Of a stretch of 64,000 nt of DNA, positions 38,106-46,845 are shown piece by piece (position 1 is the stretch's first letter; every line of letters begins with the position of its first letter). Location of the stretch: positions 186,001 to 250,000 of the forward strand of contig NZ_AMZY02000007.1 in NCBI RefSeq assembly GCF_000330725.2, read 5' to 3'. The DNA is from Mariniradius saccharolyticus AK6 (GTDB lineage Bacteria > Bacteroidota > Bacteroidia > Cytophagales > Cyclobacteriaceae). Under the pieces are notes generated by a model, which saw only the letters and a list, made by a program, of their open reading frames with translations, was not told the origin of the DNA and made no database searches. The position numbers and the translations under genes were made by a program.

Positions 38106-38483
38106 ATGGATTTCCCAAAAGAACTTAAGTATACCAAAGACCATGAATGGGTAAGGATAGAAGGCGATACCGCCACCATCGGAATTACCGAATTTGCACA
38201 GCGGGAATTGGGAGATATTGTATATGTAGAGGTAGAAACGGTGGGAGAAACAATCGAAGCTGGAGAAGTATTTGGCACGGTAGAGGCTGTTAAGACCGTG
38301 TCTGATTTGTTTATGCCACTGACGGGTGAAATCATCGAGTTCAACGACGAGTTGGAATCCTCTCCCGAATTGGTAAATGAATCCCCCTACGAGAAAGGTT
38401 GGATGATCAAGGTTAAAGTGGCCGGTGACCTACCAGCTGATTTGCTCGATGCAGAGTCGTACGGGGAGTTAGTGGGTGCCTGA
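38106..38483 (+). CDS. gcvH: glycine cleavage system H protein
   Basis: 125 residues from the ATG at 38106. GcvH carries the lipoyl-bound aminomethyl group between the P, T and L proteins of glycine cleavage. The lipoyl-lysine motif is [13 protein letters not shown], preceded by [17 protein letters not shown] and followed by the C-terminal [10 protein letters not shown]. The length is normal. It follows sprA by 55 bases, as in many Bacteroidota. In Flavobacterium a vanZ-like gene separates gcvH from tonB; no such gene is present here. Confidence 0.96.
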   Translation: MDFPKELKYTKDHEWVRIEGDTATIGITEFAQRELGDIVYVEVETVGETIEAGEVFGTVEAVKTVSDLFMPLTGEIIEFNDELESSPELVNESPYEKGWMIKVKVAGDLPADLLDAESYGELVGA

Positions 38484-38609
38484 TCTAACCTCAACGATCG
38501 CACTCAAAAAAATCAAGAAATAGTGGTCCGTTAGTTGGGGTTAATCGTTAATAATCACATTACGGTTGCCAACGGTACAGTTATTTGGCCAATCTTATTG
38601 TTAAATTTA

Positions 38610-38633
38610 TACAAGAGTGATTCTGTTCTTGTA
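38610..38633. promoter_or_regulatory. inverted repeat upstream of first TonB gene
   Basis: TACAAGA-N10-TCTTGTA is a perfect seven-base inverted repeat 77 bases before the start at 38710, in a 226-base spacer that otherwise contains no recognised promoter. It is a candidate regulator-binding site. Confidence 0.35.
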
Positions 38634-38709
38634 ATAAATAAAATACTTGGTTATAATTGTTATCCTGTATAGAGTCGAAAAGAAAAATTAACCTAATAAA
38701 CAATCAACC

Positions 38710-39384
38710 ATGGAAGCTAAAAAGACGCCAAGTGCAGATTTGTCCAAGAAATCTGGGATGTTTCTGAACCTCGGTTTAGCCATCAGCGTCGGATTAACCC
38801 TTGCTGCTTTCGAATACAAATCATACGATGATGGTAGTCTGAAAGACTTGGGTCAAGTTGCCGATGACTTCGAAGAACTATTGGATATTCCAATTACCGA
38901 ACAACCACCACCGCCACCACCACCAATTGAACAACCTGTAATCCAAGAAATTCCGGATGAAGTCGAGCTCGAGGAAAAAATCGAAGTAAATTTTGACGTG
39001 GACGTGAAGGAAGAGACTGTGATCAAAGAGGTTATTATCGCTGACGCGCCTGTAGTTGAAAAAGCGGATGAAATCTTTGACGTGGTTGAAAACTCTCCCG
39101 AATTCCCAGGTGGAATGGAAGCTTGGAACGAGTACTTGAGGAAAAACCTCAAATATCCAACCCAAGCGAGAAGGATGGGTGTAGAAGGAACCGTTTACGT
39201 GGTATTCGTTGTGAACACTGACGGTTCTATCCAAGACGTAGAACTCCTTAGAGGTATCGGAGGAGGCTGCGACGAGGAAGCACTCAGGGTTGTGTCCGGA
39301 GCACCCAAATGGACTCCTGGTAAACAAAGAGGTAGACCTGTAAGGGTTCGTATGAGATTGCCAATCCGATTCAAACTCGGTTAA
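38710..39384 (+). CDS. energy transducer TonB (first of tandem pair)
   Basis: 224 residues. A cytosolic Lys-rich N-terminus precedes a single membrane helix (about 18-35, LNLGLAISVGLTLAAFEY). The periplasmic linker holds a run of seven prolines near residue 70 and acidic Val/Glu repeats. The C-terminal TonB domain at about 140-224 contains YPTQARRMGVEGTVYV, LLRGIGGGCDEEALRV and the final RMRLPIRFKL. It would couple the proton motive force (ExbB/ExbD, not here) to outer-membrane transporters. It is followed by a strong terminator and then by a close paralogue. Confidence 0.92.
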   Translation: MEAKKTPSADLSKKSGMFLNLGLAISVGLTLAAFEYKSYDDGSLKDLGQVADDFEELLDIPITEQPPPPPPPIEQPVIQEIPDEVELEEKIEVNFDVDVKEETVIKEVIIADAPVVEKADEIFDVVENSPEFPGGMEAWNEYLRKNLKYPTQARRMGVEGTVYVVFVVNTDGSIQDVELLRGIGGGCDEEALRVVSGAPKWTPGKQRGRPVRVRMRLPIRFKLG

Positions 39385-39390
39385 CCGTAC

Positions 39391-39421
39391 AAAGGGGAGA
39401 TTTTTTCTCCCCTTTCTTTTT
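39391..39421 (+). terminator. Rho-independent terminator after first TonB gene
   Basis: Ten-pair stem AAAGGGGAGA / TCTCCCCTTT with a five-T loop, followed by CTTTTTG. It separates the two TonB genes into independent transcripts. Confidence 0.88.
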
Positions 39422-39504
39422 GTTAAAATATTCTAATTTTTTCGTCTACTGGTTGTTTTGTTAGTTTAAATTACCTAATTTTTTCTACCGAAATAAATAC
39501 AGCC

Positions 39505-40173
39505 ATGGAAACCAAAAAAAATCCCGGACTTGATCTGGAAAAAAGGCGCGGCTTTTTTTTCAATTTCAGCTTGATGCTTAGCGTAGCAATGGTACTCCTT
39601 GCATTCGAATGGAAGCAAGCCAGAGGTAGCGAAAACCATCTAACAATAGGTGACATTCCTGGTTGGGACGAAATCCCCATTGACATCCCGATCACTATCC
39701 AAGATCCACCTCCACCTAAGATCATTGCTCCCATCATCACGCCCATTGAAGACGATGTTTTGGTGGACAAGTTGCCAGAGGTAATTTTCCAGCCCGAGGT
39801 AGAAGACCTTCCAGAACCAACTATCCTAGAGGGTCCGCCAGTTATCGAAATTGCTGAAGAAGTGGTCGATTTTTCGGAGGTGATGCCCGAACCGGTGGGT
39901 GGAATGAGCGAATGGAACGATTACCTATCCAAAAATCTGAAGTACCCCTCTACGGCAAGAAGAATGGGCATTGAGGGAACGGTATATGTATCCTTCGTGG
40001 TCGAAAAATCCGGTGAGATATCCAATGTACAATTGCTCCGGGGAATCGGTGGCGGCTGTGACGAGGAAGCAATCCGGGTGATAGAAAATGCGCCGATCTG
40101 GAAGCCGGGCTACCAACGCGGCCGACCCGTCAAGGTGCGGATGCGTGTGCCGATAAGGTTTAAGTTGCAATAG
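39505..40173 (+). CDS. energy transducer TonB (second of tandem pair)
   Basis: 222 residues and clearly paralogous to the gene just upstream: the N-terminus is METKKNPGLDLEKR versus MEAKKTPSADLSKK, and the C-terminal domains share WNDYLSKNLKYPSTARRMG and LLRGIGGGCDEEAIRV. The membrane helix is at about 14-32 (FNFSLMLSVAMVLLAFEW). The linker has shorter proline stretches (DPPPPK) and acidic Ile/Val repeats. The different linkers suggest separate partners or differential expression, since a terminator lies between the two genes. A long hairpin follows. Confidence 0.9.
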   Translation: METKKNPGLDLEKRRGFFFNFSLMLSVAMVLLAFEWKQARGSENHLTIGDIPGWDEIPIDIPITIQDPPPPKIIAPIITPIEDDVLVDKLPEVIFQPEVEDLPEPTILEGPPVIEIAEEVVDFSEVMPEPVGGMSEWNDYLSKNLKYPSTARRMGIEGTVYVSFVVEKSGEISNVQLLRGIGGGCDEEAIRVIENAPIWKPGYQRGRPVKVRMRVPIRFKLQ

Positions 40174-40188
40174 TTTGTCTTATAAAAG

Positions 40189-40240
40189 AAATTTGGCCAA
40201 GTTCCGGTAAACTCATTTTCCAAAACTTGGCCAAATTTTT
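40189..40240. terminator. bidirectional terminator between convergent genes
   Basis: A perfect 15-pair stem AAATTTGGCCAAGTT / AACTTGGCCAAATTT with a 20-base loop has T runs on the plus strand (TTTTTT) and T-rich sequence on the minus strand. It serves both the second TonB gene and the amidohydrolase. Confidence 0.85.
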
Positions 40241-40262
40241 TACGATAATGGGGACCCAATTT

Positions 40263-41399
40263 TCAATCCGGAAATCTGCTCCTATCAATATTGGGAATGA
40301 TTTTGATCGCATTTTTGTAATAGACTTTTTTAAGGACGTCATCGGGTAACCCAAGACCATACATGGCCCAAAACGCGTGGTATTTTTTATAATATGGAAA
40401 ATACTCGTCCTCAGTTTCGAGGACCCGAAAGTAAGTATAGAACTCCTCCTTTACGTAGGCATCTTTGGCAAAAAGGATCCTGTCTTGATAGTCGATGAAA
40501 AATTTCCTAGCTCGCTTGGGTTGCCTACCAAACTCTGCAATAACTGCACCGATGCCAAAGTAGACGTTTGGATATTGGTCCAAATGGGCGCTTGCCTTGT
40601 CTAAGTCGTTGGCCATCCAACCCATATGTGCGTTGATGAAGGTGGTCTTTGGGTGTTTTCGGAACACATGATGCTGTTCTGCGATAATCTGGGAAAAGGG
40701 AGCAGGGTCGGTATCACTTCGCTTCCGTCCGGGATTGAGTTTCAATTCCAGCCAACGCTCATTGTTGGCATCCATAGGTTGCCAAAAAGGTGCTGGATCC
40801 GCAGCATGGATGATCACTGGTATACCCAATTCTCCGCACTTTTTCCAAACAGGATCCAAATCGGGATGGTCGATAGGCACCCTATTTCCGTGAATATCCT
40901 TGGTGGAAAGTCCCAGACTCTTGTAGATTTTCAATCCATTGGCACCATTTTGCACGTCTTTCTCCAAATCCGCAACTGCCTTTTCGATCCAGCCTGCTGA
41001 ACCAAATTCCCTAAAAGAAAGGTTGGTAAAGACGATGAATCTTCCAGGCGCCACGCCATTGAAGCGCCGGATCATCGAGAACATATATTCCTGCCCGTCA
41101 ATATCACCAGTTGCTCCTCTTCCCCTTCCGCTGAGGTTAACCATGACAGCCATATTGATCTCGTCCATTTCCCGAACCAAGCGGTTGACTGTTTCTTGGG
41201 ACACGTTCCATTGGTGGCTGTGGATATCAATAAAGGGAAACTTGGCCCGTTTCATAGGATTTTGAGGTACCACCAAGGTGGATGGCGGATTGTACTCCTC
41301 AAAACTCATCTCTTGGGCCTGGAGGAAAAAACCCTGCATACAAAGCAGTAGGCCGAATAAAAGGGATTTTGCACGAAGGTGGAAAGGAGGTGACTGCAT
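40263..41399 (-). CDS. secreted amidohydrolase-family (amidohydrolase 2) protein
   Basis: 378 residues with a signal peptide ending FLQAQE, so it is periplasmic or exported. It is a TIM-barrel metal-dependent hydrolase of the amidohydrolase-2 type: the first metal motif H-x-H is in FIDIHSHQWN, a metal or catalytic His in IPVIIHAADP, another in TTFINAHMGWM, and a late Asp in ILFAKDAY. The middle contains KIYKSLGLSTKD, typical of related decarboxylase/hydrolase families. The substrate is unknown. It is monocistronic, and an export signal is uncommon for this fold. Confidence 0.85.
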   Translation of the reverse strand: MQSPPFHLRAKSLLFGLLLCMQGFFLQAQEMSFEEYNPPSTLVVPQNPMKRAKFPFIDIHSHQWNVSQETVNRLVREMDEINMAVMVNLSGRGRGATGDIDGQEYMFSMIRRFNGVAPGRFIVFTNLSFREFGSAGWIEKAVADLEKDVQNGANGLKIYKSLGLSTKDIHGNRVPIDHPDLDPVWKKCGELGIPVIIHAADPAPFWQPMDANNERWLELKLNPGRKRSDTDPAPFSQIIAEQHHVFRKHPKTTFINAHMGWMANDLDKASAHLDQYPNVYFGIGAVIAEFGRQPKRARKFFIDYQDRILFAKDAYVKEEFYTYFRVLETEDEYFPYYKKYHAFWAMYGLGLPDDVLKKVYYKNAIKIIPNIDRSRFPD

Positions 41400-41523
41400 G
41401 TTTTGAAAGGAATTTTATCACAATTAAGCTGGAAACAGCTTCCAAGCCGAGGAGAAAATTTGGAAAATAAAACCAAATTCCCTCGTCCGCTTATAAAATT
41501 TCCACGATCACAACTCCCCTCTG

Positions 41524-43935
41524 TCACTCATCCTTCAATATCTTAGCTGGGTTGGTTGTTGCCGCCGCATAGCTGTGCAGGCCCACTACCATCAGGCAAA
41601 TGAGCAGCACGATTCCACCTGCAAATACAAACTGACTGTAGGGCATCGCGATGCGGTACTGGAAATCGTTCAACCAATCCCTGCCAAAATAGTAGGCAGG
41701 AATGCAGGCAAGGACAAATGAAACTCCTACAAGTACCAGGTATTCCTTGGAAATCATACCGAGGATCTGGGCGATGCTTGCGCCCAGCACCTTTCTGATG
41801 CTGATTTCCTTGAGTTTTTGGGCGATGGTAAATGACGAAAGCCCAAACAATCCCAACATGGAGATAAGAACCGCCATGGCCGAGGCAAAGGAAAGAACAC
41901 GTTGAATCTTGAGGTCATCTTGGTAAAATTTCTCTATTTCTGCTTCCAAGAAATGAAACTCCTCGGTCTCGTAGGGGTAAATACTCCTGTAAGCTTCCTC
42001 CAACTTAGATTTGGCAAAGGAGAGGTTTTGGCCTCCCTGCACCTTCACATTGATGCTTTGAAAATATGCGGGATTATAGGTTATCAGGAGCGGACGGATT
42101 TCCTCCCTGAACGAGCGGGAATGGAAGTCATCCACCACACCCACGATGGTACGTGGCTCTCTGCCAAAAGTGGCAACTACTCCCAATATTTCATCCGGAG
42201 TATCTACACCGGCATCCCTAAGGAACCTTTTGTTGACAAGGATCTCGTCTACCTGATTCGAAGGTCGGCGTCCTGCCAAGAGCTTGACGCCATTTACACC
42301 CGTAAATGCTGAATCCGCATTCATAACTTGGGTGAAGAACTCCATTTGGGTCGTGTCTTTGGGAACCCTCACATCGGAGGTCCACAGGCTTGTCGACGAC
42401 ACCAAACTGCCCGAAAGGCTTACGCCCACCACAAAACTCTCCTGTGCAAGCCTATCCCTAAGCAAGTTCATCTTGTCCTCGCCAGACATAAAAGGGAGGT
42501 TTGCATACATGACCGCATCCTTTTCAAAACCGAGGGGTTGATTGCTGATATATTTCATTTGGGCACCCAACACCCCGACCAGTATGATGAAGGCAATGGA
42601 AGCTGTAAACTGCAGTACGGTCAGGTTTTTTCTCAAAAATACCCCCATCGAAAAACCTCTGTTGGAAATTTTTTCTCCCTTCAACGCCCGCTGTGGCTGA
42701 TAATTGGCAAGGATAAATCCCGGATAAAGTCCAGACACAACAGTCAAGACCATTACGATGACCACAAAAAAGAGCAGATTTGGCCAGTTAAACAGCTTCA
42801 GGACAAAACCAGTCGGCAAGTAGTCCATGAACAGTTTAGCGACCAATTCTGCCAAGAATACCGAGAGCACCGCGGCCATCAAGACGATCAAGAAGGTCTC
42901 TGCCAAGAACTGGAAAATCAATTGGCCGCGATTGCCTCCCAAGGTCTTCCGAATGCCCACTTCCTTAGCCCTACTGATGGCTTGGGCGGTTTCAAGGTTG
43001 ATAAAATTGAGGCAAGCTAGGAGCAAAATCAAACCGGCGATGTATATGAGGCCTTTGAGATAGACCTTAGAAACCGTCGTATCGTTGTAGTTTTGGTTGA
43101 AATGAAACTCGGCCAAGGGCTCCGCGGAGAAATTGGTACTGTTGCCTTCATTGTTTTCATAGTATTTTTTGACCAAAGATTCAAATTCGGAATCAAAGTC
43201 CTTGGCGGATTTACCGGGTACTGCCTTTACAAAAAGCTGGCTACTTGAATTCACATTTCCCCAACTGTCCAAGCCGTACCAGTTCTCTTTTTGCAGGTGC
43301 TTGATCGTGGAAAAGGAAATGAAATCGGTAAAGATGAAGTCGGTGTTTTCCGAAAAATCCTCCACTACGCCTGTGATTTGGGCAGTGACGGTGTCTGCAT
43401 CCACCCACATCAGTTCTTTGCCAAGGACATCCTGTGGACGCGTCCCCGGAAAATATTTCTCCAAACTTGCCTGTGAGATCACCGCAGCAGAGGGATTTTC
43501 CAAGGCTGTTTTGGGATTGCCCGCCAGCCATTTCCTTGGAAAAATTTCAAAATAGCCCCCATCCGAAAAGGTAACTTCATTGCTCCTCCCAAACACTTTG
43601 TTTTCGGAAGGGTCGACGACCAATGTCCCCCAAAGCGTATACAGCCTACCTTTCGTTTCAATCCCGGGAATCTCATCTTGGATCGTCTCCCCCAAAGGCC
43701 CCGGAGTACCGGAGTTGGGATAGGATTCGCCTCCTTCATAAGCGGTCAAGGTGTTGATACGGAAAATCCGCTCCGAATCAGGGTGGAATTTGTCAAAGCT
43801 GTTTGCAAACCAGACGACGTTGAAGATCAAAAAGCAGATGGAAAGGCCCATGGCCAATCCCAATAAATGGATCGCCATCCGGAGTTTGTTGCGGAGCATG
43901 TTCCGCCAGGCGACAAGGAAATAGTTTTTGAACAT
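41524..43935 (-). CDS. ABC transporter permease, FtsX/MacB type (large Bacteroidota form)
   Basis: 803 residues with two FtsX-like permease halves and two periplasmic MacB-core domains. The N-terminal helix is MFKNYFLVAWRNMLRNKLR with IHLLGLAMGLSICF. The first FtsX half is GLILLLACLNFINLETAQA, with RAKEVGIRKTLG as the coupling motif, and the second ends KLKEISIRKVLGAS. Such proteins work with a MacB-like ATPase and often a membrane fusion protein in efflux or mechanotransmission, but neither is encoded next to it. It is the downstream member of a tandem paralogous pair on the minus strand. Confidence 0.9.
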   Translation of the reverse strand: MFKNYFLVAWRNMLRNKLRMAIHLLGLAMGLSICFLIFNVVWFANSFDKFHPDSERIFRINTLTAYEGGESYPNSGTPGPLGETIQDEIPGIETKGRLYTLWGTLVVDPSENKVFGRSNEVTFSDGGYFEIFPRKWLAGNPKTALENPSAAVISQASLEKYFPGTRPQDVLGKELMWVDADTVTAQITGVVEDFSENTDFIFTDFISFSTIKHLQKENWYGLDSWGNVNSSSQLFVKAVPGKSAKDFDSEFESLVKKYYENNEGNSTNFSAEPLAEFHFNQNYNDTTVSKVYLKGLIYIAGLILLLACLNFINLETAQAISRAKEVGIRKTLGGNRGQLIFQFLAETFLIVLMAAVLSVFLAELVAKLFMDYLPTGFVLKLFNWPNLLFFVVIVMVLTVVSGLYPGFILANYQPQRALKGEKISNRGFSMGVFLRKNLTVLQFTASIAFIILVGVLGAQMKYISNQPLGFEKDAVMYANLPFMSGEDKMNLLRDRLAQESFVVGVSLSGSLVSSTSLWTSDVRVPKDTTQMEFFTQVMNADSAFTGVNGVKLLAGRRPSNQVDEILVNKRFLRDAGVDTPDEILGVVATFGREPRTIVGVVDDFHSRSFREEIRPLLITYNPAYFQSINVKVQGGQNLSFAKSKLEEAYRSIYPYETEEFHFLEAEIEKFYQDDLKIQRVLSFASAMAVLISMLGLFGLSSFTIAQKLKEISIRKVLGASIAQILGMISKEYLVLVGVSFVLACIPAYYFGRDWLNDFQYRIAMPYSQFVFAGGIVLLICLMVVGLHSYAAATTNPAKILKDE

Positions 43936-43944
43936 GGGAGGGAA

Positions 43945-44085
43945 AGATTGTTAGTTAATGGTAATTATGTTATTGGGTTATTTCATCACTAAGCGAAGTC
44001 GACGGGGGTGATAGTCCATGGCTGAGGCTCTTGTATCTTGGATCTGATTTCTAGTGCCTCATATTTCAAATTTTCTGTCTCGTAT
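43945..44085 (-). repeat. repeat-rich leader of first permease gene
   Basis: Words here recur in the same order upstream of the neighbouring permease (46448-46620): GTTATTGGGTT, AGCGAAGTCGA, ATAGTCCATGG and GGCTCTTG. It contains no coding potential and looks like a leader duplicated or invaded by the same intergenic repeat. Confidence 0.5.
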
Positions 44086-44092
44086 CTTTCGT

Positions 44093-46447
44093 TTACTCCC
44101 CCTTCAACGCATCCACCGGATTGGACCAGGCTGCTTTCAGCGCTTGTGAACTCACAGTCAGTATGGCTATGAGCAAGGTTATAACTGCAACAAGGAGGAA
44201 TATCCAAACATCCAATTCGATACGATAGTTGAAGTCCTTGAGCCATTCACTCATGAAATACCAAGAAATCGGGATTGCGATCAGCAGGGCAATAAGCACG
44301 AGCTTTACAAAATCGGACGTCAATAATGCCACTACCCGAGAAGAAGAAGCCCCCAAAACCTTCCTGACGCTGATTTCCTTCATCCGCTGCTCGGCCATAA
44401 ATGCTGCCAATCCGAACAATCCAAGACACGAAATGAAGATTGCCAAACCGGAAAACCAAAGCGTCAATGCTCCCACCCGCTCCTCGGTCCGGAATTTTGC
44501 GGCATATTCCTGATCAACAAAAGTGTATTGAAATGGGAAATTTGGATTGAACTTTCCAAACAAACCCTCCATCGTTGTCAGGTTGTCCGAGACGGCGTTG
44601 GCGGGATTTAGACGCACATGCAGTACATTGTACCAGCTGCCCGGGCCAAAAATCACCAAGGGATTTACTTTATCAAAAGGTGAATTCAAGATAAAATCTT
44701 CAACAACACCGACGACAAGCCAGTCAGACCCATTGTCCTGAATTACCTGGCCCAATGGTTCTTCAAAACCCATAACTTCAACTGCGGTTTGGTTGAGGAG
44801 GACTGCGTTTGAATCCGAAGCATGTTGGAAAATGTCGATGTCACGTCCAGAAACTAAGCTAAGGCCCGCTGTCTTGACCAAATCCGCATCGGAACTGAAG
44901 CGTTCGATGGTAATTGTTTGGTTGGGATCCTTGCCGGGCCAAGACATACCCCAGGTATTGCTCCAAGTAGAAGACATCGGAGACATCGTGCGGGAAACGG
45001 ATATGGCCGCACCAGAGCTTAGCAACTCATTTCGGAAAGTCTCATAATTCCTGGACAGGTCTTCCGTTAAGATATGGTACACCAATTGGTCCCGATCGTA
45101 CCCTGCATTGCGGTTTTGACCATAATCAATCTGGGATTTGATTACCAAAGTTGCGGCAATCAGAATAACCGCAAAGGCAAACTGGGTCACGACCAACACT
45201 TTTCTTAGGGAAAAAGCTGATCTGGGCGAAGTTGCTTTGCCCTTTAGCACCTTTGCCGGGACAAAGGCAGAGAGAAAAAACGCCGGATAGGAACCTGCAG
45301 TCAATCCAGTCAAGATCACAAATCCAAACAACAAAATCCAAAAGCCCGGGTTCGCAAATGGCAATGCGAGCGAAGTCCCCATGAGGCTATTGAAATAGGG
45401 TATCAATATTTCGACAATTACGAGCGCGAAAGCCGCCGCAATGACGGCCACCACCATCGACTCCCCGATAAACTGGAAGATCAACTTTTCCCTGCCCGCG
45501 CCTGATAACTTTCGAATACCCACTTCCTTGGCCCGTTTTTCACTTCGTGCAGTACTGAGGTTCATGAAATTGATGCAAGCGATCAGTAAAATGAGGATCG
45601 CGATCCAAAAAAACTGTTTCACCAATTGCATTTTTCCTTCGGCCAAGACACCGTTTTCATAATGATTGTAAAGGTGCATTTTGGTAACAGGATGCAGAAT
45701 CAGGTCATTTTCCTCATCCGAATACTTCTTGGTCACGCCACGGATATTCGCTGCGGCGGTCTCGAGACTGACTTCCGGATGCAGTTCGATGTAGGTCTTG
45801 ACGCTGTTGTTGCCCCAAAATTCATCTTCGTAGCCAAGCTGCTTGTAGAGCGCCCAAGGTACCGCCACGTCAAATTTGAAATCTGTATTTGCCGGCAAAT
45901 CTGCCAAAACACCGGATACCAAAAGCGACACTTGGTTGTCAAACAATACTTCTTTTCCAATTGGATCTTCCTCGCCAAAAAGCCGCCTTGCAGCATCTTC
46001 TGTCATAACCACGGATTCTGGATTGGAGAAAACCGTCGCAGGATCTCCTTTTTTCAATGGAAAATCGAACATGGTAAAAAACCCGGGATCTACCACGGTC
46101 AATTCCTGCATCAGTCTCTTATCGCCATAAGCCACCAACATTCCATAGGGGAATTGGTATCGGCTGAAGGCTGCAACTTCTGGATATTCGCTACCCAATA
46201 TCGGCCCAAGCGGCTTGGGAGTATAGCTCCAAGTGTTCAATTGTCCATTGAATTCCGCCTGGTTCCAGACCTCAAAAAGTCGATCTCTTTTGCTGTGAAA
46301 CTGGTCGAAACTAGTCTCAAAATGTATCCACATCAAAATCATGATCGCACCGGCCATCCCAACAGTCAAGCCGGAGATATTGATTAAAGAAAACCCCTTA
46401 TTCTTCCAGAGGTTTCGCCAAGCGATGGTGAGGTAGTTTTTGAACAC
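44093..46447 (-). CDS. ABC transporter permease, FtsX/MacB type (tandem paralogue)
   Basis: 784 residues from a GTG start that gives MFKNYLTIAWRNLWKNKG, aligned with the ATG start of the downstream paralogue. It has the same architecture: N-terminal helix with ISGLTVGMAGAIMIL, a MacB-type periplasmic domain, FtsX half one (LLIACINFMNLSTARSEKRAKEVGIRK), a second periplasmic domain and FtsX half two (RMKEISVRKVLGASS). It ends NPVDALKGE; the paralogue ends NPAKILKDE. No ATPase gene adjoins. It is probably an independent unit, because 157 repeat-filled bases separate it from the downstream copy. Confidence 0.9.
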   Translation of the reverse strand: MFKNYLTIAWRNLWKNKGFSLINISGLTVGMAGAIMILMWIHFETSFDQFHSKRDRLFEVWNQAEFNGQLNTWSYTPKPLGPILGSEYPEVAAFSRYQFPYGMLVAYGDKRLMQELTVVDPGFFTMFDFPLKKGDPATVFSNPESVVMTEDAARRLFGEEDPIGKEVLFDNQVSLLVSGVLADLPANTDFKFDVAVPWALYKQLGYEDEFWGNNSVKTYIELHPEVSLETAAANIRGVTKKYSDEENDLILHPVTKMHLYNHYENGVLAEGKMQLVKQFFWIAILILLIACINFMNLSTARSEKRAKEVGIRKLSGAGREKLIFQFIGESMVVAVIAAAFALVIVEILIPYFNSLMGTSLALPFANPGFWILLFGFVILTGLTAGSYPAFFLSAFVPAKVLKGKATSPRSAFSLRKVLVVTQFAFAVILIAATLVIKSQIDYGQNRNAGYDRDQLVYHILTEDLSRNYETFRNELLSSGAAISVSRTMSPMSSTWSNTWGMSWPGKDPNQTITIERFSSDADLVKTAGLSLVSGRDIDIFQHASDSNAVLLNQTAVEVMGFEEPLGQVIQDNGSDWLVVGVVEDFILNSPFDKVNPLVIFGPGSWYNVLHVRLNPANAVSDNLTTMEGLFGKFNPNFPFQYTFVDQEYAAKFRTEERVGALTLWFSGLAIFISCLGLFGLAAFMAEQRMKEISVRKVLGASSSRVVALLTSDFVKLVLIALLIAIPISWYFMSEWLKDFNYRIELDVWIFLLVAVITLLIAILTVSSQALKAAWSNPVDALKGE

Positions 46448-46620
46448 GGGAGAGATTGGTTAGTGGTTATTGGTTACTGAGTTATTGAGTTATTGGTTAA
46501 TGGTTATTGAGTTATTGGGTTGCCGAGCGAAGTCGAAGGACGGTCCCTAAGCGATGTCGAAGGGCGTCCATAGTCCACGGTCGCGGCTCTTGTTTCCTGC
46601 TTCTTGTGTCTTGATTCTCA
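46448..46620 (-). repeat. repeat-rich leader of second permease gene
   Basis: It contains at least four copies of (G)AGTTATTG/GGTTATTGG-type words (46455-46520) and two tandem copies of a 21-22 base unit, GAGCGAAGTCGAAGGACGGTCC at 46524-46545 and AAGCGATGTCGAAGGGCGTCC at 46549-46569, followed by ATAGTCCACGG and GGCTCTTG shared with the other permease leader. There is no gene here; the remaining bases to 46777 hold nothing recognisable. Confidence 0.5.
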
Positions 46621-46777
46621 AATCTCAATTCACCCATCAAAAAAGCCATCCTTGTGCCAGATAAAAGTCGCTAAAAATGACAATTTAGGCCGTTTTGGAG
46701 TGATTTTCCGGAATTTCACGAACAAAATTGTTCGCTTACGGACAAATCAAATTTCCCGACTGCCAAGATGAAAGTTC

Positions 46778-46818
46778 AAAAAAAAAGCCCTCGCCGAAAT
46801 CTTTGTTTGGCGAAGGCT
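46778..46818 (-). terminator. Rho-independent terminator of carboxylesterase gene
   Basis: Stem AGCCCTCGCC / GGCGAAGGCT (one mismatch) with a 13-base loop. On the minus strand a run of nine T follows. Confidence 0.8.
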
Positions 46819-46845
46819 TGTTGGTTGTTTGCCTTGGTGACATGT

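Noticed and set aside
41524-46447. A complete MacAB-type efflux operon
   Set aside because: Only permeases are present. No ATPase or membrane fusion protein gene adjoins.
46455-46520. TTATTG-type repeats considered as a CRISPR array
   Set aside because: Units are short, degenerate and without constant-length unique spacers; no cas gene is nearby.
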